A DNA stretch of 64,000 nt, from contig JAWKIO010000005.1 of NCBI GenBank assembly GCA_041394265.1, positions 1,426,001 to 1,490,000 on the forward strand, written 5' to 3'. The position numbers were made by a program, and so were the translations under genes. The notes beneath the pieces were generated by a model. The model worked only from the letters and a program-made list of their open reading frames with translations. It had not been told where the DNA came from and did not search any database. This stretch comes from Acidimicrobiales bacterium (GTDB lineage: Bacteria; Actinomycetota; Acidimicrobiia; Acidimicrobiales; SZUA-35). Of this stretch, positions 8,654 to 17,430 are shown in pieces. Numbering within the stretch: position 1 is the stretch's first letter; the number at the start of each line of letters is the position of its first letter.

Positions 8654-9918
8654 TCAGGAACTGGCGATGCAGTCCACCGATGCGACGAAGTACCGGAGCG
8701 GCTCACCAAATCCGAAGCGTACGAACACGATGTCGCCGTCGGTGGTGAGCGAGCTCACAGCGGTCGACGGGTCGAGCTGGACCACGACGGTCTGGTTCTC
8801 CGATGCCGCATCGCGTAGGACCAAACGCTGCACGAGAGCTCCGTTCAGGTCAGTCTCGGTGCGACGTAGCAGCACCCGTCCGTCTGCAACTCGGCCGATC
8901 ACCCAGAGTAGGTCCGGTGTGCCGTCGTCGGACCCAAGGTCTTCCATCGACCCGTCCGGACGAAGCCGCCGCAGCGAGATCCCCTCGTTGCTGTCGAAGA
9001 GCAGGTACACGCCGCCAGCGTCGTCGATGTACAGGATGTCGAGCAGATCGAGGAAGTTGCCGGTCTCGAGCAGGGTGGTCGCCGTACCGGTTGCCGGGTC
9101 GTACACCCGCAGATCAGCCAGGAAGTCGCGCTGCTCGAGTCCGCGAAGGTAGAACACCCGCCCATCAGGGCCGACACGAAGTTGCTGAGCGACGGGATCG
9201 AGGGCGAGCACCGCCGCAGCGATCTCGGGTTCGGGCTCGGGGTTTGCCGGGAACCGAGTAGCGCGGGCACTCGGCACGGGGGTCACACAGGAGCGGGCGA
9301 GAACATCAGCCGGGCAGTCGGCGCCGGCAACGATCCGACGGTCCACACGTGCCCACACCGCATAGTCGGCTGAGCCCGTCGGAGACGGGCCGTCGGCATA
9401 CGGCACGATGTCGCCGGACACATCGACTCGACCCCGCCAGTACTCCGGGCCCCCGGTCGCCACCGAGCGACGGACGACAATGTCTGCGTCCGGACCGAGG
9501 AACGCCGTGTCGACCCGGATCTCGTAACCCGACGCCGTCAAGGTCACGATGCACCTCAGAGTCCCCGGCGAGAGCCCGCAGTCGACACGATCCAACACCG
9601 TGCCGTCCGCTGCCTTGGCCACCACCCGGTAGTCGGCTCGAGCTGCGTTCTGGGGGGCGACCCCGTCGACGAACGATCGACCAGCCCCGTCGGTCCGACC
9701 CCGCCACCACCATCGGCCGAAGACATTGCGTTCCACGACGTATCGGTCGACCGAGCCGTCGGCCGTCGTCGAGGTTGCGGTGAACCCGCCGGCCGACACC
9801 GCCAGATCGCAGACGAACCGCTTCGGCTCGGTTCCAGTGCTCCCGCCGGGCTCGGTAGGCCGAGCGTGCCGAGGAGCGCCATCGACGCCACACACAGTGC
9901 TGAGATCCTTCGCCGCAT
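8654..9918 (-). pseudogene. Secreted beta-rich protein with frameshift after the signal peptide
   Basis: From ATG 9918 a clear signal peptide is read (MRRRISALCVASMALLGTLG then LPSPAGA). The mature protein, EPKRFVCDLAVSAGGFTATS onward to VASVDCIASS at 8654, is in another frame. The switch needs a -1 shift near 9835-9850. The mature part has two related modules with FGRWWWRGRTD and PEYWRGRVD, and a later propeller-like half with repeated GRVFYL, GGVYLLF and DGRVLL strands. Cysteine pairs fit an exported protein. The cause may be a sequencing error, a recent mutation or phase variation. The function is unknown; the gene lies next to another secreted protein with FN3 modules. Confidence 0.6.
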
Positions 9919-10007
9919 ACCACCGACAGTAGGAATGCTGGGCTTGCGGCACGAGGGCAGATCCACCCCCAGGGCGGGGAGCCCTTCGAATCGCCCGACG
10001 CTACTGG

Positions 10008-10220
10008 TCAGCCTCCGTGCGTCACACGTCGAGGCCGACGGGCTCGAGATCGACGGTCCGCCGGCGCAATGGGTCGACGAGGCTCCCGAACACCAGCTCC
10101 CGGAGGTGCCGCCGGCGGCTGCCACGGTTCGACGTCCCAACCACCACGCGACCACATCCACTCATAGGCCCAGCGGTCAACGAGCGGCATGTGGTACCAG
10201 AAGCGGACAGCTCTTGGCAT
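10008..10220 (-). CDS. Small Trp/Tyr-rich hypothetical protein
   Basis: An open frame of 70 codons from ATG 10220. Its first half (MPRAVRFWYHMPLVDRWAYE then WMWSRGGWDV) is aromatic and protein-like, unlike antisense or random GC-rich frames. The second half is proline/arginine-rich and less convincing. No clear ribosome binding site precedes it. It is the only coding candidate in the 594 bp between the two secreted-protein genes (9919-10512); otherwise I see nothing there apart from ordinary GC-rich sequence. Confidence 0.35.
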   Translation of the reverse strand: MPRAVRFWYHMPLVDRWAYEWMWSRGGWDVEPWQPPAAPPGAGVREPRRPIAPADRRSRARRPRRVTHGG

Positions 10221-10512
10221 TCGGTCCAACCGTGGAACAGCTCCACCTGGTGGCGTCCATGACCACGCCGGTCTCTCGCCTCGCGGGCAGACCCACCCTC
10301 CCGGCGACGAGGCTCGCTCGGCTGGCTCGACGAACCGGCGTCCCATCGCAACAGTCTCGCGCAGCGGCCCGATGAGCGTCGCTCACCTCGCCTCTCTCGC
10401 TTCGAGCTTCAGCGCCGGACTCGCAGCACGGCGGATGCTGCACCGTCTGGTCGGTGAACTGAACTGACGCCTCCGACGCCCGTTCTCTCCATGCTCGGAG
10501 ATGACCCGATGC

Positions 10513-12045
10513 TCAGGCGGCGCGCACGACGACGAAGCCGTTGCGCCATCCGGGGAAGCCAAAGGTGTCGACCGGTCGGACGTAGTAGCTGTAGGTCACA
10601 CCCTTCTCGACCGCAACGTCGAGATAGGACGTTTCGGTGACTCGCACGATCTCGACATGGTCGCCACCGTTCACAGCCCGGAACACCCAGTACTCGCGGA
10701 TGCCAACATCCGAGACCGACGCGTCCCACGACAGCGCGACGCCCTCGGCAGTTGCGACCGCCGCCATGTTGCGGACCGGCTCGGGTCGAATGGACTCGGT
10801 CCAGGCGCTGGTTCGGTTCGTGCCGACGTTGCCGGCTGCATCGCGGGCCTCGAGCACGAAGAAGTAGCGAGTAGCCGAACGCAACCCGTTGACCGTGTAG
10901 GAAGCGGTGTCGACCGGCGGGTGAGCCACGGCAACCAGAACTCCATCGGTGTCGTACACCGACAGTGAGAGACCAGTGACACCGACGTTGTCGGACACCT
11001 CCCAACCCATCGTGATCGCAGCGGCGGTGGCACCAGCACTGCCAAATCGAGTGAACGTCGGCGGCGCGGAGTCTTCTGCCGGGCCGGTCGAAACCGCGAC
11101 GATGCCGTTCCGCCAACCGATGTTTCCGGCCAAATCAACCGCTCGCAAATAGTAGGCGTAGGTCCGGTTGGGTTCGACGGAGAGGTCCTGCCACTCGGTC
11201 CAGGCGACGGGGGTCTCGTGGACGACCTCGAACTCGGCACCGTCGACCGAGCGGTAGACGAGGTAGTGGCTGACCGCGCCGTTGTCCTCCGCGGGCAACC
11301 ACTCGAGTTCGTTGGCGAATTCGGTCACGTTGACCGTCAGCCCTGAGGCACGCCCCGGGCGAGTGGTGTCGGCCGTGGGTATCAGGATGACAGCGTTCGA
11401 CGCCCCGCTGCTGTTGTAGCCGTCATGGGCGCGTACCCAGAATCGGTACTCGCCACCGGCCACGAACAGTTCGAGGGGAACCACTGCGCTCGTCTGGTCG
11501 CCCGACACCTCGGCCACGACGCGGTCGTAGCCCCGACTGCCGGCACTGAGGCGATAGCTCTCGATCCCCGTCTCATCAGTGGCAGGATCCCATTCGAACA
11601 TGAGACCGGTGTCGACTCTCGACACCCGCAAGTACGTGGGCTTGGTGGGCGGAATCGGGTCGGATGCGAAGCAGACAACGTCGTTGGAGCGCCAGCTCTC
11701 CGCCCCTCCGGCGACGGCGCGCACGAAATAGCGGTTGTAGGTGCCGAAGGGCCGGTCGACGTCGGTCCACGCGTAGTCGGCCCCTCCCGGAACGGCTTCG
11801 ACGGTCGCAACCACCTCGGGCGTGGCCGTCGCCAGCGGATTGGATCCAACCCCCCGATAGATGTTGTAGGCGTCCACCAGGCCGGCATCCGACGAAGCAC
11901 TCCACGAGACCGAGAGGTCGTCACCACCATCGGAGCATCGAGCACCGGTGGGTGGCGCCGGCCGCTCCAGCGAGCCGGCGGACGCAGCCGCCGGCGTCAT
12001 CGCCACGAAGGTGAACAAACCGAGCATTGCTGAGATCATCCGCAC
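10513..12045 (-). CDS. Secreted protein with five fibronectin type III modules
   Basis: A 510-aa exported protein. The signal peptide is MISAMLGLFTFVAMTP then AAASA; the start is GTG 12045, with ATG 12039 as alternative. Five FN3-like modules follow, recognisable by repeated patterns such as SVSWSASSDAGLVDAYNIYR, MFEWDPATDETGIESYRLS, ELEWLPAEDNGAVSHYLVYR and ALSWDASVSDVGIREYWVFR. Three modules end in a similar W-R-N/S turn (GWRNGIVAV, GWRNGFVVV, SWRSNDVVC), pointing to internal duplication. There is no catalytic domain, LPXTG signal or C-terminal membrane segment, so it may act in adhesion or as a scaffold outside the cell. The exact partner is unknown. Confidence 0.8.
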   Translation of the reverse strand: MRMISAMLGLFTFVAMTPAAASAGSLERPAPPTGARCSDGGDDLSVSWSASSDAGLVDAYNIYRGVGSNPLATATPEVVATVEAVPGGADYAWTDVDRPFGTYNRYFVRAVAGGAESWRSNDVVCFASDPIPPTKPTYLRVSRVDTGLMFEWDPATDETGIESYRLSAGSRGYDRVVAEVSGDQTSAVVPLELFVAGGEYRFWVRAHDGYNSSGASNAVILIPTADTTRPGRASGLTVNVTEFANELEWLPAEDNGAVSHYLVYRSVDGAEFEVVHETPVAWTEWQDLSVEPNRTYAYYLRAVDLAGNIGWRNGIVAVSTGPAEDSAPPTFTRFGSAGATAAAITMGWEVSDNVGVTGLSLSVYDTDGVLVAVAHPPVDTASYTVNGLRSATRYFFVLEARDAAGNVGTNRTSAWTESIRPEPVRNMAAVATAEGVALSWDASVSDVGIREYWVFRAVNGGDHVEIVRVTETSYLDVAVEKGVTYSYYVRPVDTFGFPGWRNGFVVVRAA

Positions 12046-12127
12046 GGCAAGCGAAACTAGTCGCCGTTCTGCCCAGGCCGGAGAGCAACCTCACTCCCCG
12101 ACGATAGGTCGACCGGCCCATGCTCGG

Positions 12128-12143
12128 ATGGTCGACAGACCAT
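12128..12143. promoter_or_regulatory. Candidate TetR operator upstream of the TetR gene
   Basis: A perfect palindrome ATGGTC-gaca-GACCAT lies 66 bp before the TetR start. GACC half-sites suit LmrA/YxaF-type TetR regulators, so autoregulation is plausible. Seen directly; the role is inferred. Confidence 0.4.
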
Positions 12144-12209
12144 TTTGGGGGCCTCGGCAACGTACCGGCGGGCGCTGACCACTCGCACCTGGCGGCGTAC
12201 AGTGACCAG

Positions 12210-12788
12210 ATGGGTGCACGGAATGACACACGCCGGGAGATGATCCGCGCCGGGGCCCGCCTCTTTGCGGCGAACGGGTATGAGGCCACCTCGTTGCTCG
12301 ACGTCGTGAACGCAGCCGGGGCATCCCGAGGATCGATCTACTTCCACTTCCCCGAGGGGAAAGATCAGCTGGCACGTGAGGCGCTCGTCTACTCGGGCGA
12401 CCGCGTCCTTCAACGTGCAGCGGAGGCGATCCAACACGGCACCGACACCGCCGAGGCGATCCGCCGCACCGCAGACGTCCTGGCCACGGGTCTCGAGGAG
12501 TCCGATTTTGCGATGGGTTGCCCGGTAGCCACGGTCGCGCTGGAGACAGCCAACACCGACGAGGCGCTGCGAGAAGTCAGCGCAGACTTCTTCTCCAACT
12601 GGCAATCGCTCTATGTCGGCTCACTCCTGCGCGACGGCTTCGATCCCGCGCGAGCACGACGATTGGCGACACTCATCGTCAGCGTGATCGAGGGCGGACT
12701 CCTGCTGGCTCGTACCACTGGTTCCGCCGAGCCGCTTCGTTCGGCCTGCGACGAGGCGGCCTTGCTGCTCGAATCGACCAAGCGCTGA
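12210..12788 (+). CDS. TetR/AcrR family transcriptional regulator (LmrA/YxaF-like)
   Basis: A 192-aa repressor from ATG 12210. The N-terminal helix-turn-helix is clear: RREMIRAGARLFAANGYEAT, then SLLDVVNAAGASRGSIYFHF, then PEGKDQLAREAL. The C-terminal ligand domain has MGCPVATVALE, typical of the LmrA/YxaF subgroup. A GACC palindrome upstream could be its own operator. The adjacent downstream VOC gene, 104 bp away, is a possible target. The inducer is unknown. Confidence 0.85.
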   Translation: MGARNDTRREMIRAGARLFAANGYEATSLLDVVNAAGASRGSIYFHFPEGKDQLAREALVYSGDRVLQRAAEAIQHGTDTAEAIRRTADVLATGLEESDFAMGCPVATVALETANTDEALREVSADFFSNWQSLYVGSLLRDGFDPARARRLATLIVSVIEGGLLLARTTGSAEPLRSACDEAALLLESTKR

Positions 12789-12892
12789 GGCCGCCACAGG
12801 AAGCAGACGTGCAAGCTGGCAGCCATCCCGAACTATGCTGTCCATCAGATCATGCGGTGGGGCAGTGCTCGCCGGGAACGACGAGGAGCAAC

Positions 12893-13327
12893 ATGACCGA
12901 CTGGCAGGCATCCGTCCACCACACCCACCTGATGGCATCGGACATCGAGGCATCACTCGAGTTCTACCGTCGTTGGTTCGACGCAACGGTGGTCGCCGAC
13001 TTCACTTACGCCGGCGCCCGCAACATCTTCGTCGCCGTCGGCTCGGGCCGACTTCACTTCTACGATCAGCCGCCCCGCTCGACCGAACGCAATGCCGTCA
13101 ACCACGTCGGCCTGGTGATCCGCGGCCTCGATGCACTCGCCGAGGCGATGCAGGCCGAGGGTGTCCAGCTTCCCAAAGGTGTCCAGCGTTTTCCCGACGG
13201 CAACTACCTGATGGTCGAGGCGCCTGACCGGGTCCTCCTCGAGTTGTTCGAACCGAACTGGGAGACCACCTCACCGAAGATGGCGGCATGGTTCGACCTC
13301 GGCGAACCCTTCGCGTACGGAAGCTGA
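12893..13327 (+). CDS. VOC (glyoxalase/bleomycin resistance/dioxygenase) family protein
   Basis: A 144-aa protein from ATG 12893 with GAGGAG 4 nt upstream. Paired beta-alpha-beta-beta-beta modules are recognisable: HHTHLMASDIEASLEFYRRW in the first half and VNHVGLVIRGLDALAEAMQA in the second. Candidate metal ligands are the first His, His in the second module and the C-terminal Glu in LLELFEPNW. Enzyme subtype (lyase, dioxygenase, epimerase or binding protein) cannot be assigned by eye. Confidence 0.8.
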   Translation: MTDWQASVHHTHLMASDIEASLEFYRRWFDATVVADFTYAGARNIFVAVGSGRLHFYDQPPRSTERNAVNHVGLVIRGLDALAEAMQAEGVQLPKGVQRFPDGNYLMVEAPDRVLLELFEPNWETTSPKMAAWFDLGEPFAYGS

Positions 13328-13351
13328 TTGCTCCGCTCCTCCCTCGGTTCG

Positions 13352-15478
13352 TCAGACCTCGACCGGCCGGGCGGCCGTGATCTTCCAGTCCGGCCCGATC
13401 CGTTCCCAACGCGTCTCGAGCCCCACCGCTTCGTGTGCGCTCGAGTAGCGCATGCGGAACACCGTGGACTCGTCTTCGGTGTCCTCTTCGACGATCTCGG
13501 CCTCGGTCGTGTGCCGTGGAGGTAGCCCGCCGACGCCCATCAGATTGTGGAACGTGCTCCCCACGTAGTCGCCCTGCATCGATTGGATGTTGCCATCGAG
13601 CACGTAGCCGATGTGCCGCTCGGCCGACTCGCGAGCACCGAGCTGCGCGTCGCGTTCACCGGTGGGTTCATGGAGGTGACCGCACCCTGTCAACTCCCCA
13701 GCGAGTTTCTGCAACTCGGCGAGGTGCTCCTCGTACACGCCCCGCGGGGTGGTGTCGTGCTCGACGCACAATGAGGCGGCCACGCCGACGGCGGCGCCGT
13801 GTTGGCCGCCATTGCCCATCAACTTGGTGGTCGTGCCGGCCACCCGGGTCACGCTGATGTGCTTGCCGGCCATCATCAGGTTGTCGACGTTGGCGGAATA
13901 GAGGCAGCGGAACGGGATCGAATACGGCTTGTGGTCCCGCACGTCCCACACCCAGTCCTTCAGACGGAAGTCGTAGCGCCCCTCCCCCGGCTGGTTCGGG
14001 ATGTGGATGCAGAACGCTCCGTCGTTCTGGACGACGGCGTCGGGGAAGACCGTGTGGGAGCGGATGTCGTTCTCTGTCAGCACGTAGTCGCCCTTGTAGC
14101 GACGGAACTCACCCTGGGCCGGCACCCACGCCACCCAATCGAACTCGAGGTTGGCGTACGCGTCTGGGTCGAGGCGCTTCACGTTCGAGAACGTCCCGAA
14201 CAACGCGCGCAGCAGATGGTCTCGGATCAGCTCACCGTCGGCCTCGAGGTCGAGCCATTGGCCGTACTCCCAGAAGTGGGTCGCCGGGAAGAGCTGCATG
14301 ACCGGCAGGTTGTCGTCCTCCACCTCGCCGCCGTCGTTGAACTGGAAGACCTCGTCGTCGGGGTTCGCCGCCGGGCCGGGCCCGTTCTCCCGACCGGGCT
14401 CCACGAGCTGGCCGCTCAGGTTGGCATAGTCCTTCGACACCTCGGTCGCCCACGGAACGTCGGGAAACTCCCGAGGCCCGTCGGCCATCCGAGTCCGGAA
14501 GAAGACCGTGTTGCCGTGATGCTCCCCGTCGGCCTCATCGGGGGCGTAGTACTCGCCGAAGTCGCCGCGAGCTTCGCGGCCGGTGAGGATCTCGGCTCCG
14601 GCCAACCGCCCGAGTGCCGCGGTCCCCGTCGTATCGATGAACACCGAACCAACGATCCGCTCTTCGACTCCGGCGATGGCCTGGCGGACGTCGATCGATA
14701 TGATCCGGCCGCCCTCGGCTTCGAGCGCGTACACCCGCCGTTCCAGGAACAGCGAGAGCGTCGGCTCGGCTTCGAGCACCGTACGGGCCACGAGATCACC
14801 GTTGTCGTCGCGTGCCGACAGCTCGGCGACCATGCCGCCGTTCTCACCACGAGGGCTCAGCCCGATCTCCTTACTGGCGTTGCCTCCCAGGTACGGCCGA
14901 TCCTGCACGAGGGCGACGCTGCGGCCCCGCCGAGCGGCGGTGAGGGCTGCGACGCAGCCTGCGATCCCACCGCCGACGACCACGATGTCGAACTCGCCGA
15001 CCCGCACCGGCTCGGCCGGGAGGCCTCGCAAGGATCGCCGCCACGCCAGAGCATCGGGGCCGCTGCCATCGACCGGCACGCCACCATCGGAGCTCAGGAA
15101 GATGGCGTCGCATCGACCATCGAATCCCGTGAGGTCGTGGAGTGTCAGCTCGACCGGACCAACTTCCAGGTCGACATTTCCGACCTGTTCCCACGACCAG
15201 TCTCGACCGTTGGCGCCCAGCTCGCCACCAACCTCGACGCCGCCGATCGAGAGCGTGAAACGGCCCGGCGCGTGACCGGGCACCCAGTCCTTGGCCCGAA
15301 CCCACACGGCATAGCTACCGGCGTCCACGACGTCGATCGTCGTTCGGGCGTCGGCGACGGGACGACCCCAACCGTGCGCCAACAGGTAGGGCGAGCCCAT
15401 CTGCAACTCGAACTGCGAGTCGACGACCCAGCCACCGAGGTCTCCGAACGACTCGGCCTCGATGAGAATCCCGGCCAT
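13352..15478 (-). CDS. FAD-dependent oxidoreductase with N-terminal sugar-binding-like and C-terminal NTF2-like parts
   Basis: A 708-aa protein from ATG 15478. Residues 1 to about 150 form a beta-rich module (ILIEAESFGDLGGWVV and later AGSYAVWVRAKDW) resembling carbohydrate-binding jelly rolls. The central part is a FAD_oxidored fold: IVVVGGGIAGCVAALTAARR gives the dinucleotide motif, then YLGGNASKEIGLSPRG, and a C-terminal flavin contact AGTTTKLMGNGGQHGAAVGV. The last 60 residues (FHNLMGVGG to ITAARPVEV) look like the tail of a SnoaL/NTF2 domain. There is no signal peptide. Such oxidoreductases occur in carbohydrate or steroid degradation, but the substrate is unknown. A strong palindrome lies just upstream. 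Confidence 0.8.
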   Translation of the reverse strand: MAGILIEAESFGDLGGWVVDSQFELQMGSPYLLAHGWGRPVADARTTIDVVDAGSYAVWVRAKDWVPGHAPGRFTLSIGGVEVGGELGANGRDWSWEQVGNVDLEVGPVELTLHDLTGFDGRCDAIFLSSDGGVPVDGSGPDALAWRRSLRGLPAEPVRVGEFDIVVVGGGIAGCVAALTAARRGRSVALVQDRPYLGGNASKEIGLSPRGENGGMVAELSARDDNGDLVARTVLEAEPTLSLFLERRVYALEAEGGRIISIDVRQAIAGVEERIVGSVFIDTTGTAALGRLAGAEILTGREARGDFGEYYAPDEADGEHHGNTVFFRTRMADGPREFPDVPWATEVSKDYANLSGQLVEPGRENGPGPAANPDDEVFQFNDGGEVEDDNLPVMQLFPATHFWEYGQWLDLEADGELIRDHLLRALFGTFSNVKRLDPDAYANLEFDWVAWVPAQGEFRRYKGDYVLTENDIRSHTVFPDAVVQNDGAFCIHIPNQPGEGRYDFRLKDWVWDVRDHKPYSIPFRCLYSANVDNLMMAGKHISVTRVAGTTTKLMGNGGQHGAAVGVAASLCVEHDTTPRGVYEEHLAELQKLAGELTGCGHLHEPTGERDAQLGARESAERHIGYVLDGNIQSMQGDYVGSTFHNLMGVGGLPPRHTTEAEIVEEDTEDESTVFRMRYSSAHEAVGLETRWERIGPDWKITAARPVEV

Positions 15479-15495
15479 TCTGCTTCCTCCTCGTC

Positions 15496-15523
15496 GTGTA
15501 CTATGACTATCGTCATAGTACAC
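15496..15523. promoter_or_regulatory. 12-bp perfect inverted repeat, probable operator
   Basis: GTGTACTATGAC (15496-15507) and its exact reverse complement (15512-15523) flank the loop tatc. The repeat sits 17 bp upstream of the FAD oxidoreductase start on the minus strand. An AT-rich, TetR/GntR-style palindrome in very GC-rich surroundings is a good operator candidate. No regulator gene is directly adjacent. Confidence 0.6.
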
Positions 15524-15636
15524 GCTTCATCAAGCGTTCCTGGCCCGAGCGAGGAACGAACCGAACGCGTCGGCAACCTCGTCAGGCCGCCCGACCGGGC
15601 CGCCCACGACGTAGTCGTGAGGCGCCCCCTCGCCGG

Positions 15637-16491
15637 TCACCCAGCCGTCTGCGGCTCGACGATCTCCACCAAGAGCTCCATCGAACGAATCCAGGCATCG
15701 GCGTCGGTCCGCCACGGGGCGGACACCACGTGCGTCACGCCCGCTTCGGCATAGGCCGCCGTCTCGTCGCGGATCTGCTCGTGCGCCATCCCTTGGGGAT
15801 CCCATCCCGTTCGATACGAGAACGTGAACGTCTCGCCGGGCCGCTCGGTGTCCAACCGCGCCCGGAGGTCGCCGATGATCCTCGCCAACTCGTCAGGAGG
15901 CGTGCTGATCGCATGGAACCCGTCACCGCGAGCGACAGCTCGGTCGTAGGTTGCCGCCGCACCACCACCGATCCAGATCGGGATGCGATGAGCCGGCTGC
16001 GGGAGGACCTTGATGTCATCGAAGGCGTAATGCTCACCATGAAACGACGCCGGTGACTCGCTCCACACCGCACGCATGATGTCGATCGCCTCATCGGTGC
16101 GGGCGCCGCGACTCGAGAAGTCCTGGCCGAGCGCCTCGAACTCGGCCTTCGACCAGCCCACGCCAGCTGCGACCGTCACCCGCCCTCCGCTGAGTGCATC
16201 AAGACTGGCCAGCGAGTTCGCCAGCTGGAGCGGGTGATACTGAGGGACCACGAGCACGCTGGTTCCCAGTCCGACACGTTCGGTCACCCCCGCCGCCCAC
16301 GCAAGCGTCAGCAGCGGGTCGAACAAGTAGGGCGACGGATAGTCCTGTGCTGCTGGTTGAACGAGATGGTCGCTCACCCACACATCTTCGAAGCCGAGCT
16401 CCTCGGCCTGTACGGCAACCCGGCGGATGGCCTCGGGCGACGCCGCCCGACCGTACTGGGGGAGATGGATACCGAGACGCAACGAGCTCAT
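15637..16491 (-). CDS. LLM-class (F420-dependent) oxidoreductase
   Basis: A 284-aa luciferase-like TIM barrel. LRLGIHLPQYGRAASPEAIR, ELGFEDVWVSDHL, VGLGTSVLVVPQYHPLQLA and GRVTVAAGVGW are hallmarks of F420-dependent LLM enzymes. IPIWIGGGAAATYDRAVARG and GDGFHA follow in the usual order. It would transfer hydride between F420H2 (or FMNH2) and a small organic substrate. It is upstream of and on the same strand as the FAD oxidoreductase, but the operator between them suggests separate control. Confidence 0.85.
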   Translation of the reverse strand: MSSLRLGIHLPQYGRAASPEAIRRVAVQAEELGFEDVWVSDHLVQPAAQDYPSPYLFDPLLTLAWAAGVTERVGLGTSVLVVPQYHPLQLANSLASLDALSGGRVTVAAGVGWSKAEFEALGQDFSSRGARTDEAIDIMRAVWSESPASFHGEHYAFDDIKVLPQPAHRIPIWIGGGAAATYDRAVARGDGFHAISTPPDELARIIGDLRARLDTERPGETFTFSYRTGWDPQGMAHEQIRDETAAYAEAGVTHVVSAPWRTDADAWIRSMELLVEIVEPQTAG

Positions 16492-16619
16492 GGCCTGAGC
16501 TTGTCACGCCCACACCGACACGACGATTCCTTTGGCGATCCCTCACACAAGCGGTGGCATCTGGCTCCTTCGGGCCGATCTGGCTCCGTGGCCTCTCACC
16601 GTCGGAGAGGCGGGTCGGG

Positions 16620-16803
16620 TCACACCCCGCCGGCGGTGGAATTGCAGCCGAAGAACTCGCAGCCTGCTTCGACCAGGTCCTCGAATGCTCCGATGCGTTC
16701 GATTCGCTGCCGCAGCCAGCCGAAGGCGCGGATGGCGAGTGCGTCGATAGGCCCGTCCCCGTTCTCTCACAGCGAGCAGATGGCAAAGGGCTCGAATTTT
16801 CAC
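16620..16803 (-). pseudogene. Decayed small ORF, or in-frame UGA gene fragment
   Basis: On the minus strand the segment below 16767 reads ENGDGPIDALAIRAFGWLRQ, then RIERIGAFEDLVEAGCEFFG, then CNSTAGGV and a stop at 16620. This is strongly protein-like. Upstream in the same frame is KFEPFAICSL followed by TGA (16767-16769). The only plausible start, GTG 16803, is one base out of frame across an AAAA run. With both lesions it looks like a pseudogene. The CSL-TGA arrangement would also fit a C-x-x-Sec motif, but no selenocysteine machinery is seen here. The rest of 16492-16833 shows nothing else. Confidence 0.4.
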
Positions 16804-16833
16804 TTGTCGCGACCATGTCGTTAGCTTCGGTCC

Positions 16834-17373
16834 ATGGACCGCATCGAGATCGAGATCAAGCTGAACCGCGACCGAGCGTGGATGCTCGAACGATTGGGGG
16901 CGATGACGAGCGAGGAATTGACGGCGCCGCGTACCTTCAGCGAGCACGACCCCGAGAGCCGCTGGTCGTTCGCCGATCACTTCGTGCACACATCGCTGAT
17001 CGAGAAGAACTGGAACGAGATGTTCCGGCGGCACCTCTCGGGTGATCGAGGTTTGCCACCACGATTGCGCAGCGATGGTTCGCCGCAGTCGATGGACGAG
17101 GTCATGGCCTCGATCCATGGATGGACCGAGGAGTGGAAGGCCGAGCACAGCGGCAAATCGTTCGTGGAACTCGTGCGAATCGGTCAAGCGGTCAGAGCCG
17201 AGACGCTCGCGTTGCTGGCCGAACTGTCCGATGACGATCTGGCATCGAGGATTCCCGGTGCACCGTGGGCCGACGGGACGGTGGGAGGCATCATGGCGGC
17301 CAACGCGGATCACGGGCGTATGCATTTTGCATGGGCGCAGGAAGATCCCGTCGCCGCAGCGGAGGTGGTGTGA
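16834..17373 (+). CDS. DinB-like (DinB_2/Mycothiol-transferase fold) protein
   Basis: A 179-aa four-helix-bundle protein. WSFADHFVHTSLIEKNWNEM carries the early histidines, and NADHGRMHFAWAQE the C-terminal His pair that bind a divalent metal in the DinB/YfiT superfamily. In actinobacteria such proteins are often thiol-S-transferases using mycothiol, or remain uncharacterised. The length is normal. The next gene is a hypothetical of unknown role in the same direction. Confidence 0.75.
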   Translation: MDRIEIEIKLNRDRAWMLERLGAMTSEELTAPRTFSEHDPESRWSFADHFVHTSLIEKNWNEMFRRHLSGDRGLPPRLRSDGSPQSMDEVMASIHGWTEEWKAEHSGKSFVELVRIGQAVRAETLALLAELSDDDLASRIPGAPWADGTVGGIMAANADHGRMHFAWAQEDPVAAAEVV

Positions 17374-17430
17374 CCTCCCGGCAGACGCCGGCATCGGCGT
17401 CCGGTGCCGGCACCGACACGTAGGCACCTC

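Noticed and set aside
15530..15636. Protein-like tail (VGGPVGRPDEVADAF) right after the LLM stop in another frame
   Set aside because: It might hint at a frameshifted extension of the LLM enzyme, but the LLM protein already ends at a normal length and the tail has no known match I can name. Only a relative comparison could settle it.
13799..15754. Long plus-strand open frame opposite the FAD oxidoreductase
   Set aside because: Antisense to a clear flavoprotein; the translation has no recognisable motifs and comes from GC-rich codon bias. Similar long opposite frames (for example 16543-18141 and 33452-34819) were set aside for the same reason.
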